Assembly: GCA_026671195.1 (NCBI GenBank) | Contig: JAPOHD010000059.1 | Coordinates: 1-57,367, forward strand | Source: Draconibacterium aestuarii | GTDB lineage: Bacteria > Bacteroidota > Bacteroidia > Bacteroidales > Prolixibacteraceae | Length of the DNA: 57,367 nt | Direction: 5' to 3' | The notes under the pieces: generated by a model | Database searches by the model: none | What the model was told of the DNA's origin: nothing | Seen by the model: only the letters and a program-made list of their open reading frames with translations | Program-made: the position numbers and the translations under genes | Part shown: in pieces, positions 34,338-43,035 of the stretch | Layout: the number at the start of each line of letters is the position of its first letter | Numbering within the stretch: position 1 is the stretch's first letter

Positions 34338-35747
34338 TCAAGCCCTTTTAGTGAGTAAAACCACATTTTCGACGTGATGTGTGTGCGGGAACATGTCAAC
34401 AGGGCAGATTTTCTCAATTTGGTAAAACTCGTCCATAATTGCAATATCCCGAGCCTGGGTTGCAGGATTACAACTTACATAAACTATTCTATCGGGAGCG
34501 ATCTTTAAAATCGTATTTATAACATCGGCATGCATGCCTGCTCTGGGAGGATCGGTAATGATGACTTCAGGTTTGCCGTATTCCTGAACAAAAGCTTCAT
34601 CAAGAACATCCTTCATATCGCCGGCAAAAAACGAAGTATTGATAATATTATTAATTTCAGAGTTCACTTTTGCATCTTCAATGGCTTCAGGCACATATTC
34701 AATTCCCACGACCTTTTTTGCACTCTTGGCAACAAAGTTAGCAATGGTTCCTGTTCCGGTATACAAGTCATAAACCGTTTCAGTACCATCAAGGTTGGCA
34801 AAATCGCGTGCTACCTTATACAATGTATAGGCCTGCTCCGAATTGGTCTGATAAAAACTTTTAGGCCCAATTTTAAACTTAAGTCCTTCCATTTCTTCAA
34901 AAATATACTCGCGACCACTAAAAGTCTCGATTTTTTGATCAGTAATCGTATCGTTCCCTTTTGGATTAATCACATATAATAAGGAAGTAATTTCGGGGAA
35001 CTCATTTTTAACAGCATTCAACAATGCAACCCGTTTATTTTCATCTTCGTGATAAAAAGTCACAATCACCATTGTTCCGCCGGTTGAACTTGTACGGATA
35101 ATTAAAGTCCGGAGAAATCCTTTCTGCTCCCTTATATCAAAAAACTGAAGATTATTTTGTATTGCATAATCATATATAAAATTTCGAATTTTGTTGGAAG
35201 GTTCGGGTTGCAGCCAACATTTATTTATGCTTATCACTTTATCGAACAAACCCGGTACATGAAAACCAAGCGCATCTGGTTTCTCAATCTCTTCTCCTGC
35301 CTCCACTTCGCCATAAGTTAACCAGCGTTTATTCGAAAAAGTAAACTCCAGTTTATTTCTATAAAAAGTATTTTCTTTTGAACCTAAAATAGGCATTATT
35401 TCGGGCATATGAATTTTGCCAATCCGCAACAACTGATCTTGTACCTGTTTTTGCTTGTAAAACAATTGTTTCTCGTAAGGCAACATTTGCCATTTACACC
35501 CTCCACACACTCCAAAGTGTTCGCAAAAAGCATCAATGCGGTCTTTACTATATTTCTTGTATTCCTTTATAAAAGCTTCCTGGTATCTTTTCCTTTTTTT
35601 GCTTACCTGTAAATCAACCACATCTCCGGGGATTGCCAATTTTGTAAATACAACCATTTCTCCCACTCTGGCTACAGCTTTTCCCTCTGCGCCAATATCC
35701 TCTATCGTTACGTTTTCGTAAAACGGTTTTTTCCTGTTACGTGCCAC
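34338..35747 (-). CDS. rlmD: 23S rRNA (uracil-5-)-methyltransferase RlmD-like
   Basis: A ~469-aa SAM-dependent enzyme that methylates U1939-type uridines of 23S rRNA. It has an N-terminal TRAM domain (about residues 1-65), iron-sulphur cysteines in FCEHFGVCGGCKWQ (C-x5-C-x2-C), a SAM fold beginning DLYTGTGTIANF, the DPPRAGMH motif, and the catalytic Cys in VYVSCNPATQ. The start is set at GTG 35747 because a TATATTTG box lies just upstream and would overlap the ATG at 35774; the longer frame to 35837 is less likely. A small-RNA locus lies across the divergent gap. Confidence 0.93.
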   Translation of the reverse strand: MARNRKKPFYENVTIEDIGAEGKAVARVGEMVVFTKLAIPGDVVDLQVSKKRKRYQEAFIKEYKKYSKDRIDAFCEHFGVCGGCKWQMLPYEKQLFYKQKQVQDQLLRIGKIHMPEIMPILGSKENTFYRNKLEFTFSNKRWLTYGEVEAGEEIEKPDALGFHVPGLFDKVISINKCWLQPEPSNKIRNFIYDYAIQNNLQFFDIREQKGFLRTLIIRTSSTGGTMVIVTFYHEDENKRVALLNAVKNEFPEITSLLYVINPKGNDTITDQKIETFSGREYIFEEMEGLKFKIGPKSFYQTNSEQAYTLYKVARDFANLDGTETVYDLYTGTGTIANFVAKSAKKVVGIEYVPEAIEDAKVNSEINNIINTSFFAGDMKDVLDEAFVQEYGKPEVIITDPPRAGMHADVINTILKIAPDRIVYVSCNPATQARDIAIMDEFYQIEKICPVDMFPHTHHVENVVLLTKRA

Positions 35748-35760
35748 TCTATTTTTTTTG

Positions 35761-35768
35761 CAAATATA
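35761..35768 (-). promoter_or_regulatory. -7 box of rlmD
   Basis: Minus-strand TATATTTG matches TAnnTTTG and is 13 nt upstream of the GTG at 35747. It implies a very short leader and decides the start codon. Confidence 0.55.
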
Positions 35769-35893
35769 ATTCATTATTACAGATTGCCCCATTCTGTAGC
35801 TCTTTCTCGATTCCCAAAAAAAAATCAAGTTTCCCACATTGGGAAAACGAGTCGTTTCAACCCACTCAAACCCACTTTTATGTTTCGTATGGC

Positions 35894-35923
35894 TTTGCTA
35901 AATAAATCATTTCCCTATATTTG
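35894..35923 (+). promoter_or_regulatory. Full promoter of the candidate small RNA
   Basis: TTTG (35894-35897), an 18-bp spacer and TATATTTG (35916-35923) closely match the Bacteroidota pattern TTTG-N19-21-TAnnTTTG. No start codon follows in a usable frame; the next sequence is the structured region below. Confidence 0.65.
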
Positions 35924-35929
35924 CTATTG

Positions 35930-36094
35930 ATTTAATGGTTGGTTTTATTTTCAATAAGTAAAACTTAAAAGGGGAAAGCGACTTCTGTATTTATGATTGG
36001 TTTTGTGTTTAGGGGTTTGTAAATTATCAATCATCTTCAAAAAGCGTCCATAGAGCTTTCCCCTTCCTTTTTTACCCGCGAGGGTATTTTTTTT
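35930..36094 (+). ncRNA. Candidate free-standing small RNA (~165 nt)
   Basis: Predicted transcript from about 35930 to the T-tract at 36094. Structure visible by eye: 5' hairpin GTTTTA (35942-35947) / TAAAAC (35959-35964); a long closing stem AAGGGGAAAGC (35969-35979) with GCTTTCCCCTT (36055-36065), 11 perfect pairs; an inner stem ATGATTG (35993-35999) with CAATCAT (36028-36034); internal single-stranded regions between the two; and a terminator TACCC / GGGTA with eight Ts (36073-36094). It has its own promoter and lies between the divergent rlmD and ABC-F genes, so it is not a leader of rlmD. Whether it matches a known Bacteroidota RNA family could not be checked. Confidence 0.6.
36073..36094 (+). 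terminator. Terminator of the candidate small RNA
   Basis: TACCC-GCGA-GGGTA followed by eight Ts. It precedes the separate promoter of the ABC-F gene, which argues against simple read-through from the small RNA into that gene. Confidence 0.8.
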
Positions 36095-36131
36095 GTCTTC
36101 ACTTTTACGTTTCATGTCAACCTTTAATAAT

Positions 36132-36139
36132 TATCTTTG
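36132..36139 (+). promoter_or_regulatory. -7 box of the ABC-F gene
   Basis: TATCTTTG matches TAnnTTTG and is 18 nt upstream of the ATG at 36157. Confidence 0.5.
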
Positions 36140-36156
36140 CACAATTTTGAAAACAA

Positions 36157-38103
36157 ATGATTTCGTTAGATAAAATAAATTTAAGTTTTGGAGGCTACAC
36201 GCTGTTTAAAGAGATTAGCTTTTTAATTAATCCAAAAGATAGAATTGGATTGATAGGAAAGAATGGTGCTGGAAAAACCACTTTGTTAAAAGTTATTACA
36301 GGAAAACAAAACCCAAGCTCAGGCAATGTGGTTATTCCCAAAAATGTAACTGTTGGCTATCTTCCACAGCAAATGAAACTAACCGATTCGAGATCTTTAA
36401 AAGAAGAAACAACACTTGCTTTTGAAGAACTCCTTCAATTAGATAAGAAAATTGCCAAACTGAATCATGAAATAGCCGAAAACGATGACTATCATTCTGA
36501 AGAATATTTAAATAAACTGGATTTAGTAACGGAACTACATGAGCGTTACCAAATGTTGGGCGGCGACAATTATGAAGCGGAATTGGAACAAACGTTACTT
36601 GGCCTTGGATTTGAAAGAACTGACTTTGACAGGATGACTTCAGAGTTTAGCGGAGGATGGCGGATGCGTGTAGAGCTTGCCAAACTTCTACTAAAAAAAC
36701 CTGATGTATTTCTGCTTGATGAGCCGACGAACCACCTTGATATTGAATCGATACAATGGCTCGAAGACTTTTTAAAAACTTATAGCGGCGCAGTTGTACT
36801 TGTTTCGCACGACCGAACTTTTTTAGATGCAGTTTGTAACCGAACAATCGAAATTTCGCTAGGTAAAGTAACCGACCAGAAAATGAACTATTCGAAGTTT
36901 GTTGTATGGAAAGAAGAACAACGCGAAGTAAATCTGGCTGCTTATCGCAACCAGCAAAAGATGATTGAAGATACAGAACAATTTATTCAGCGTTTCAGAT
37001 ACAAGGCAAGCAAAGCTGTTCAGGTTCAATCGAGGATAAAACAACTCGATAAGTTGGATCGAATTGAAATTGAAGAGGAAGATAATTCGGCTTTAAAACT
37101 AAACTTTCCCCCCGCTCCCCGTTCTGGGAGAGTTATTGTTGAGGCAAAAAACATAAGCAAGTCATATGGCGATCTTTCTGTTTTGGAAAATATTAACTTA
37201 ACAATTGAAAATGGCGAGAAAGTTGCTTTTATAGGCCGAAACGGTGAAGGAAAAACAACTCTGTCCAGAATTATTATGAACGAGTTGGAACATACAGGAA
37301 CGATACAGCTCGGACACAATGTAAAGGTGGGTTATTTTGCACAAAATCAAGCACAACTATTAAATGAAGAACTGACAATTTTTGAAACAATTGATGAAAT
37401 AGCAGTTGGTGAAATCAGAACAAAAATTCGCGATATACTCGCAGCCTTCCTTTTTAAAGGAGAAGACATTGATAAAAAAGTAAAAGTATTAAGTGGAGGC
37501 GAAAAATCGAGGTTGGCAATGATACGTCTGATGTTGGAACCGGTTAACTTTCTTATTCTGGATGAGCCAACCAACCACCTCGACATGCGTTCAAAAGAAA
37601 TATTGAAAAATGCATTGGCTAATTTCACGGGAACAGTTTTGGTTGTTTCTCACGACCGTGATTTTTTGGATGGTTTGGTAAATTGTATTTACGAATTCAG
37701 GAATAAAAAAGCAAAACAACATTTAGGTGGAATCTTCGATTTTTTATACCGAAAAAAAATAGAATCGCTGAAAGAAATTGAGGCCAAATCAAGTGCTGCC
37801 AAAACAAGTAGACAGGAATCAAAGGTTAAATCGAATAATGAACTTACCTTTGAGGAAAGAAAAGAAATCAGCAAAACAATTTCGCGTTTGGAAAAAAAGA
37901 TTATTCAAACCGAAGAAAATATTGCTGAACTTGAAGAAGAAATTGAGGAAATGGATAAGCTCCTTTCGTCGTCGGCACAATTAGATGACCACTCCATTTT
38001 TGAAAATTACGAGAATAAAAAATCTGAACTGGAAGCAATCCTGCACAATTGGGAAGCTGAACATGAAGAGTTAGAGAGTTGGAAATTAAAAAAGACCTGG
38101 TAA
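36157..38103 (+). CDS. ABC-F family ribosome-associated ATPase
   Basis: A 648-aa soluble protein with two ATP-binding cassettes and no membrane segments. Cassette 1: Walker A GLIGKNGAGKTT (about residue 36), signature FSGGWRMRVELAK and Walker B FLLDEPTNHLD (about 190). Cassette 2: IGRNGEGKTT (about 365), VLSGGEKSRLAM and FLILDEPTNHLD (about 468). An inter-domain linker (about 250-310) contacts the ribosomal E-site region in ABC-F proteins. A C-terminal coiled coil (about 540-648) resembles Uup. The role is translation-related; antibiotic protection cannot be claimed. It is in operon with rlmB, whose ATG follows the stop after one nt. Confidence 0.93.
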   Translation: MISLDKINLSFGGYTLFKEISFLINPKDRIGLIGKNGAGKTTLLKVITGKQNPSSGNVVIPKNVTVGYLPQQMKLTDSRSLKEETTLAFEELLQLDKKIAKLNHEIAENDDYHSEEYLNKLDLVTELHERYQMLGGDNYEAELEQTLLGLGFERTDFDRMTSEFSGGWRMRVELAKLLLKKPDVFLLDEPTNHLDIESIQWLEDFLKTYSGAVVLVSHDRTFLDAVCNRTIEISLGKVTDQKMNYSKFVVWKEEQREVNLAAYRNQQKMIEDTEQFIQRFRYKASKAVQVQSRIKQLDKLDRIEIEEEDNSALKLNFPPAPRSGRVIVEAKNISKSYGDLSVLENINLTIENGEKVAFIGRNGEGKTTLSRIIMNELEHTGTIQLGHNVKVGYFAQNQAQLLNEELTIFETIDEIAVGEIRTKIRDILAAFLFKGEDIDKKVKVLSGGEKSRLAMIRLMLEPVNFLILDEPTNHLDMRSKEILKNALANFTGTVLVVSHDRDFLDGLVNCIYEFRNKKAKQHLGGIFDFLYRKKIESLKEIEAKSSAAKTSRQESKVKSNNELTFEERKEISKTISRLEKKIIQTEENIAELEEEIEEMDKLLSSSAQLDDHSIFENYENKKSELEAILHNWEAEHEELESWKLKKTW

Positions 38104-38104
38104 A

Positions 38105-38839
38105 ATGAACAAAGAAGATTTTGTATTTGGAACAAGAGCCGTTATAGAAGCCATAAAAAACGGTAAAACAATTGATAAAATTCTAGTAAAAAAAGGATTA
38201 AGCAACGACTTGTTCTCTGAGCTGCAAGACCTTATAAAAGAAAACAGAATAGCGGTCCAGCATGTTCCGGTTGAAAAAATCAATCGCGTTACGCGCAAAA
38301 ATCATCAGGGAGTATTGGCCTTTATATCTCCCATTGAATTCGACAATATTGAAACCGTACTTCCGGCTATTTACGAAGAAGGGAAAACTCCACTTATTCT
38401 GATTTTAGATCAAATTACGGATGTAAGAAACTTCGGTGCAATTGCGCGTTCAGCTGAATGTGCCGGTGTTCATGCCATCATTATACCGGAAAAAGGAATG
38501 GCCCGCATTGGAGGCGATGCCATCAAAACCTCGGCCGGCGCCATTCATCATATTCCAATTTGCAGGGTGACAAATCTTTATTCCACAATTCAGTTTCTTA
38601 AAGATTCCGGGATACACATTGTGGCTGCAACCGAAAAAGGCGAGAAATTATACACAGAAGCCAATTTTAAAATACCAGCCGGAATCGTCATGGGTTCTGA
38701 AGACACCGGCATTTCGTCGCAAATACTTAAAATAGCAGACGAACAATTAAAGATCCCAATTCTAGGTAAAATAGAATCTTTAAATGTTTCTGTTTCTGCG
38801 GCATTGATGATTTACGAGGCAATTCGGCAACGTAATTAA
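38105..38839 (+). CDS. rlmB: 23S rRNA 2'-O-methyltransferase RlmB/TrmH family
   Basis: A 244-aa SpoU-family enzyme. The N-terminal substrate-binding domain covers about residues 1-75 (DFVFGTRAVIEAIKNGKTIDK), followed by a knotted SAM domain with LILDQITDVRNFGAIARSAECAG (about 98-120), IVMGSEDTGIS (about 195) and PILGKIESLNVSVSAALMIYEA (about 218-239), the three SpoU motifs. It very probably methylates 23S rRNA (G2251-type). Its start follows the ABC-F stop by a single nucleotide, and its last codons overlap the convergent Lrp gene by four nt. Confidence 0.93.
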   Translation: MNKEDFVFGTRAVIEAIKNGKTIDKILVKKGLSNDLFSELQDLIKENRIAVQHVPVEKINRVTRKNHQGVLAFISPIEFDNIETVLPAIYEEGKTPLILILDQITDVRNFGAIARSAECAGVHAIIIPEKGMARIGGDAIKTSAGAIHHIPICRVTNLYSTIQFLKDSGIHIVAATEKGEKLYTEANFKIPAGIVMGSEDTGISSQILKIADEQLKIPILGKIESLNVSVSAALMIYEAIRQRN

Positions 38840-39303
38840 CTATTTACAGGAATTGTTCTTTTGAATGATTCTTCCAACGAAATAAAGGTTTCGGTACTGG
38901 CTACACCTTCTATTTTTTGAATTTGTCCGCTCAGAACATATTTCAGATGTTCATTATCTTTTGCATATACTTTTACAAAAATGGCATAAGCACCTGTAGT
39001 ATAATGACATTCAACAATTTCAGGAATTTTTTCAAGCTCCTTCACCACTTCTGTAAACAAGCCCCCTTTTTCAAGAAAAATTCCAATGTATGTGCAGGTT
39101 TTAAATTCAACTTTTTTAGGATTAATATGATATCCGGAACCAACTATCACCTCAAGGTCAACCATTCGGTTTACTCGTTGATGTACAGCTGCTCTTGAAA
39201 TTCCGACCTCCTTTGCTACATCTTTAAAAGGTATTCTCGCATTTTTTGTAATTATATCCAGAATTTTTAAATCCCAGTCATCTAAGTTATTCCTCAAAGT
39301 CAT
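38836..39303 (-). CDS. Lrp/AsnC-family transcriptional regulator (copy A)
   Basis: A 155-aa regulator: N-terminal helix-turn-helix (about residues 10-60; DLKILDIITKNARIPFKDVAKEVG, ISRAAVHQRVNRMVDL) and a C-terminal RAM ligand-binding domain (about 70-150; YIGIFLEKGG, EIVECHYTTGAYAIFVKVYAKD). Lrp-type proteins bind amino acids and act as local or global regulators. It is divergent from the ammonium transporter gene, with a shared 350-bp control region, and is a close paralogue of the regulator on the other side of that gene (41032-41517). Confidence 0.94.
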   Translation of the reverse strand: MTLRNNLDDWDLKILDIITKNARIPFKDVAKEVGISRAAVHQRVNRMVDLEVIVGSGYHINPKKVEFKTCTYIGIFLEKGGLFTEVVKELEKIPEIVECHYTTGAYAIFVKVYAKDNEHLKYVLSGQIQKIEGVASTETFISLEESFKRTIPVNS

Positions 39304-39653
39304 GTTTTACAATTTTCTATCAAAATTATCAAAAAACAAACATTAATTCAAGTTTGACTCCTGCTAAAAACAAAAAAGTAACAAAATGAAAACAATAATA
39401 CCAACAACCTGCAAAAACCGCTATTCTTTATCAATTTGTTAACTAACTATCATCTATTATTTCATATTTCCACTTTTTTGGCATTTATGGCAATGTTTTT
39501 CATATATTCACACTCAATATTTATCATTCAGACAGCGATAAATAAACATTAGTACGAACAAAACAGCATTAAGTTGAACTATTTTCTGAAAGAATTAAAC
39601 AAGCTTTCAGAAGTCGGTTTAGACATTAATGGCTGTTCTAAAATTACAGACAA
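39304..39653. promoter_or_regulatory. Divergent control region between Lrp copy A and amt
   Basis: Three hundred and fifty bp, very AT-rich, with no gene. It contains the Lrp copy A promoter: minus-strand TAATTTTG (39321-39328) with a TTG element 20 bp upstream. The promoter of amt should also lie here, but I find no unambiguous -7 box and no proper sigma-54 site (a TGGCA at 39479 lacks the right spacing). Binding sites for either Lrp protein are expected but not identified. Confidence 0.5.
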
Positions 39654-40982
39654 ATGAAAAATACGAGCAGTTGGTGGATCATTTTAGGCCTGTTGATTAT
39701 TGTGGCCTTTTTAGGAATAATTATTCCATCAGGATTGGAAAATCAAGACTACACAAATCTGGATACCGGTGACACCGCATGGATGCTAACAGCAACAGGA
39801 CTAGTTCTTTTAATGACACCCGGACTGGCCTTCTTTTATGGAGGTATGACACAATCGAGAAACATTATTTCAACAATGCTGCAAAGTTTTATTGCTATGG
39901 GAATTGTGAGCGTACTTTGGGTAGTAGTTGGTTTTAGTATTGCTTTTGGCGAAAGTATCGGGGCCGAAGGTTTTGGTTTGTTCGGAAATCCGATGACCTA
40001 CTTTATGTTTAAAGGAGTTGGAGGGGGAACACACCCTGATCTTGCACCAACTTTCCCTTTTGCTGTTTTTGCAATGTTTCAGTTAAAATTTGCCATAATC
40101 ACCCCGGCTCTAATCACCGGATCTTTTGCCGGACGTGTTCGTTTCAGAGCCTATATGTTGTTTATGGTTTTGTTCATTCTATTTATTTATGCACCACTTG
40201 CTCATTGGACCTGGCATCCGAACGGATTTTTAAGAAATTGGGGTGTACTTGATTTTGCCGGAGGTACAGTAGTTCATATGTCGGCGGGTTTTGCGGCACT
40301 TGCAGGTGCTATTTTTCTGGGACGCAGAAAAGATGCCAACAAAGAGTTTAAGCCGGCAAATATACCCTATATCCTGTTAGGAGCAGGAATGCTTTGGTTT
40401 GGTTGGTTTGGATTTAATGCCGGTTCTGCCCTTGCTGCCGATGCAATTGCAGCTTCGTCATTGGTAAACACAAATACTGCTTCGGCTGCTGCCATGTTAA
40501 CCTGGATATTTTTCGACGCTGCACAAGGGAGAAAACCTTCAGCCGTTGGCGCTGCAATTGGATTAGTTGTTGGATTGGTAGCTATTACACCTGCTGCAGG
40601 ATATGTAAATGTTGGATCAAGTATTTTTATCGGAGTTATTGCTGCTATTGTAAGCAACTACGCCATCACACTTCGTACCAAATCAAAACTTGATGATACT
40701 TTAGATGTTTTTCCGGCACACGGGATGGGAGGTATTGTAGGAATGCTTGCTACTGCTGTTTTTGCCAATGATGTTGGATTAATTCATGGAGAAACCACAA
40801 CCTTCCTATACCACCTGCTAGCACTGGTAATAGTTGGTATATTTACATTTGGCGGTTCACTGCTAATGTACAAAATCACCGATATGATTATACCATTACG
40901 AATTTCTCCTCACGGTGAGAAGATTGGTCTGGATATTAGCCAACACGACGAATCGTATAACTTTGTTTATTCTGAAGAATAA
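39654..40982 (+). CDS. amt: Ammonium transporter (Amt/MEP/Rh family)
   Basis: A 442-aa inner-membrane channel-type transporter for ammonium. It has an N-terminal anchor-like helix followed by eleven predicted transmembrane helices. Family segments are visible: GLVLLMTPGLAFFYGGMTQSRN (about residues 50-70), HWTWHPNGFLRNWGVLDFAGGTVVHMSAG (about 183-211; the twin-His pore and Trp gate), WFGWFGFNAGSAL (about 246-258) and VFPAHGMGGIVG (about 350-361, second pore His). No GlnB/GlnK gene is adjacent; instead Lrp-type genes flank it on both sides. Confidence 0.96.
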   Translation: MKNTSSWWIILGLLIIVAFLGIIIPSGLENQDYTNLDTGDTAWMLTATGLVLLMTPGLAFFYGGMTQSRNIISTMLQSFIAMGIVSVLWVVVGFSIAFGESIGAEGFGLFGNPMTYFMFKGVGGGTHPDLAPTFPFAVFAMFQLKFAIITPALITGSFAGRVRFRAYMLFMVLFILFIYAPLAHWTWHPNGFLRNWGVLDFAGGTVVHMSAGFAALAGAIFLGRRKDANKEFKPANIPYILLGAGMLWFGWFGFNAGSALAADAIAASSLVNTNTASAAAMLTWIFFDAAQGRKPSAVGAAIGLVVGLVAITPAAGYVNVGSSIFIGVIAAIVSNYAITLRTKSKLDDTLDVFPAHGMGGIVGMLATAVFANDVGLIHGETTTFLYHLLALVIVGIFTFGGSLLMYKITDMIIPLRISPHGEKIGLDISQHDESYNFVYSEE

Positions 40983-40995
40983 TAAAAACAATAAA

Positions 40996-41030
40996 AAAAG
41001 AAAGCCGGCAAAAACCGGCTTTCTTTTTTT
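40996..41030 (+). terminator. Terminator between amt and Lrp copy B
   Basis: AAAAGAAAGCCGG pairs with CCGGCTTTCTTTT around a 6-nt A-rich loop and is followed by Ts; the left arm is also preceded by a run of As, so it can act in both directions for the convergent pair. Confidence 0.92.
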
Positions 41031-41031
41031 A

Positions 41032-41517
41032 TTATTTAATTGGAACCTGTCGCTTAAAATCCATCTCGAGCGAAATGAATGTTTCCGTTCTTGCTATTCC
41101 TTCAATGTCCTGCAGTTCTTCGTCGATTAAACGTTTTAAATGCTTATTCGTTTTGGTTTGAATTTTTACAAAAATTGCATAAGCTCCCGTAGTGTAATGA
41201 CACTCAATAATCTCAGGAATCTTTCTTAGAGCTTCAGCGACCTGACTATGGTATTTCGCTTTATCTAAATAAATTCCCATGTATGCACAGGTATTGTAAC
41301 CCAACTTTTGAGGATTAACAATAAATTCGCTTCCGTGCACTACTCCAATATTTAATAAACGCTGAACGCGCTGATGAATAGCAGCACCTGAAACTCCGCA
41401 CTCGCGAGCAACTTCTAAAAATGGGATTCGGGCATTTTTGGTAATTAATTTAAGTATTTTTTCATCGAGCTGATCAATATCGGCAGCCTTTTCTTCTTCA
41501 AAATCAGTAGCTTTCAT
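41032..41517 (-). CDS. Lrp/AsnC-family transcriptional regulator (copy B)
   Basis: A 161-aa regulator whose HTH (about residues 15-70; KILKLITKNARIPFLEVARECG, VSGAAIHQRVQRL) and RAM domain (about 78-158; YMGIYLDKAKYHSQV, IIECHYTTGAYAIFVKIQTK) are very similar to copy A; the segment IECHYTTGAYAIFVK is almost unchanged. It is convergent with amt and separated from it by a bidirectional terminator. The pairing of two paralogues around one transporter suggests nitrogen control, but which gene is regulated cannot be told from sequence. Confidence 0.94.
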   Translation of the reverse strand: MKATDFEEEKAADIDQLDEKILKLITKNARIPFLEVARECGVSGAAIHQRVQRLLNIGVVHGSEFIVNPQKLGYNTCAYMGIYLDKAKYHSQVAEALRKIPEIIECHYTTGAYAIFVKIQTKTNKHLKRLIDEELQDIEGIARTETFISLEMDFKRQVPIK

Positions 41518-41654
41518 TTTAAATTTTCTGAATTAGTTTCATTTTAGAGGACAAATGTATATAATTATTACGATCGTTAAGCTAAGCTGCTTAAAAACAT
41601 ATATTTTATAACAATTCGTAAGCTAATATAATTTGAGCGATATATCCGAATTCG

Positions 41655-42980
41655 TTAGTTTCTAATTTTTAATCCAATTTGAGCGATGTCAGCCCCGGTT
41701 GGTTCCTGGAAAACCCTCAGTTCAAATTCAGGTATTACGGCAAAAATGTGATCAAAAATATCGGCCTGAATGGCTTCGTAATGTGCCCATTCCTGATCGT
41801 TGCAAAATACATAAATTTCAATGGGTAATCCTTTTCCTACTGGCTGCAACTGCCTCACCAAAAAAGTCATGTCATTATGTACTTTCGGATGCTGTTTTAA
41901 ATAAACTTCCAAATATTTCCTGAAAATACCAATATTGGTTTGGTGACGGCCACTTATAAAATCTTCCTCAGTAAGGTTTTTCCCTTTGTTGTATTCCTTT
42001 AACTCCTCTTCTTTTTGGCGAACATAACCACGAATTAAATCAAACTTTTCAAATCGACTAAGCATCGCTTCGTCACAAAATTTTATTGAATTGGTATCAA
42101 TGGCAACCGAACGTTTTATTCTGCGTCCGCCCGACTCTTCCATCCCTTTCCAATTGTTAAACGACTCTGAAACCAGAGAATAGGTTGGAATTGTTGAAAT
42201 GGTTTTATCCCAGTTTTGAACTTTTACGGTGTTCAAAGTAATATCAATAACAGTTCCGTCAGCACCATGGCTTTTCATTTCTATCCAATCGCCAATCTTC
42301 ACCATATTATTGGCTGACAACTGAATAGAAGCCACAAATCCAAGAATTGTATCTTTAAACACCAACATTAAAACGGCTGCCATTGCTCCCAAACCTGTCA
42401 ACAGAACGGTTGGATTCCGGTTGAGTAAAACCGACAGAATCATGATACCAGCCATGAAAAAGACAAATATTTTTACCAACTGCACATATCCCTTTATTGG
42501 GCGATGATGAGAATATTCGGTTGTATTGTATATCTCCAAACCCGAATTCAATACCGAATTGGTTACAGATACAACAATCACGGTAAAGTATATTTTCGCA
42601 ATATTAATCAGGAATCCCGTCAAGGAGAAATAATGATCTTTGCTTAACTCAGCCAGTACATCAGGCGCCAAATCACTTAACTCCTTATGTATTAAGGGAT
42701 AAGAAAAATCGGCAGCGTACAACAAAATAAAAGCCGGTACCAAATGTGCCAATCTTTTAAAAACATTGTTTTTTACAAGAATATCGTCCCACTGGGTTTT
42801 GGTTCGCTCCGCCACCCGTTGTACAATCTTCAGAAATATATGCCGGGTAATAAAATGAGCCAGCCAGGCAATAAAAATTATTAAAACAATTGTAAGAAAA
42901 GCCGATGTTGGCTTTACCCAAAACTCGGCACCACCAATTTCTCTTAAATACTCCAGTAAGAATTTGTAAAAGGTTCTCAT
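41655..42980 (-). CDS. MscS-family mechanosensitive channel (YbdG-like)
   Basis: A 441-aa inner-membrane channel. It has about five transmembrane helices in the first 190 residues, then the pore-lining helix and MscS beta domain (ILSVLLNRNPTVLLTGLGAMAAVLMLVFKDTILGFVASIQL, split here for reference across residues 180-220; followed by VKIGDWIEMKSHGADGTVIDI). The soluble C-terminal vestibule runs to about residue 430. The length and the extended C-terminal part resemble YbdG/MscM rather than the short MscS. It relieves turgor on hypo-osmotic shock. It stands alone on the minus strand. Confidence 0.9.
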   Translation of the reverse strand: MRTFYKFLLEYLREIGGAEFWVKPTSAFLTIVLIIFIAWLAHFITRHIFLKIVQRVAERTKTQWDDILVKNNVFKRLAHLVPAFILLYAADFSYPLIHKELSDLAPDVLAELSKDHYFSLTGFLINIAKIYFTVIVVSVTNSVLNSGLEIYNTTEYSHHRPIKGYVQLVKIFVFFMAGIMILSVLLNRNPTVLLTGLGAMAAVLMLVFKDTILGFVASIQLSANNMVKIGDWIEMKSHGADGTVIDITLNTVKVQNWDKTISTIPTYSLVSESFNNWKGMEESGGRRIKRSVAIDTNSIKFCDEAMLSRFEKFDLIRGYVRQKEEELKEYNKGKNLTEEDFISGRHQTNIGIFRKYLEVYLKQHPKVHNDMTFLVRQLQPVGKGLPIEIYVFCNDQEWAHYEAIQADIFDHIFAVIPEFELRVFQEPTGADIAQIGLKIRN

Positions 42981-43035
42981 GTTTTTAGTTGCTGATTATT
43001 TCTAATTTTGGCCAAAATTAATAAATCAACATAAT

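Noticed and set aside
34338-35837. Longer rlmD start at 35837
   Set aside because: The extra residues precede a TATATTTG promoter box and are not like known RlmD N-termini.
35930-36094. Assignment of the small RNA as 6S RNA
   Set aside because: The closing-stem-to-closing-stem distance is about 97 nt, shorter than 6S RNA. I could not run a covariance search, so the family is left open.
36157-38103. Antibiotic-resistance ABC-F (ribosomal protection) label
   Set aside because: Housekeeping Uup/EttA-like and resistance-type proteins share all motifs visible here; neither the linker nor context identifies a drug.
39471-39520. Sigma-54 promoter for amt (TGGCA near 39479)
   Set aside because: The distance between the GG and GC elements is two bases too short for a -24/-12 promoter.
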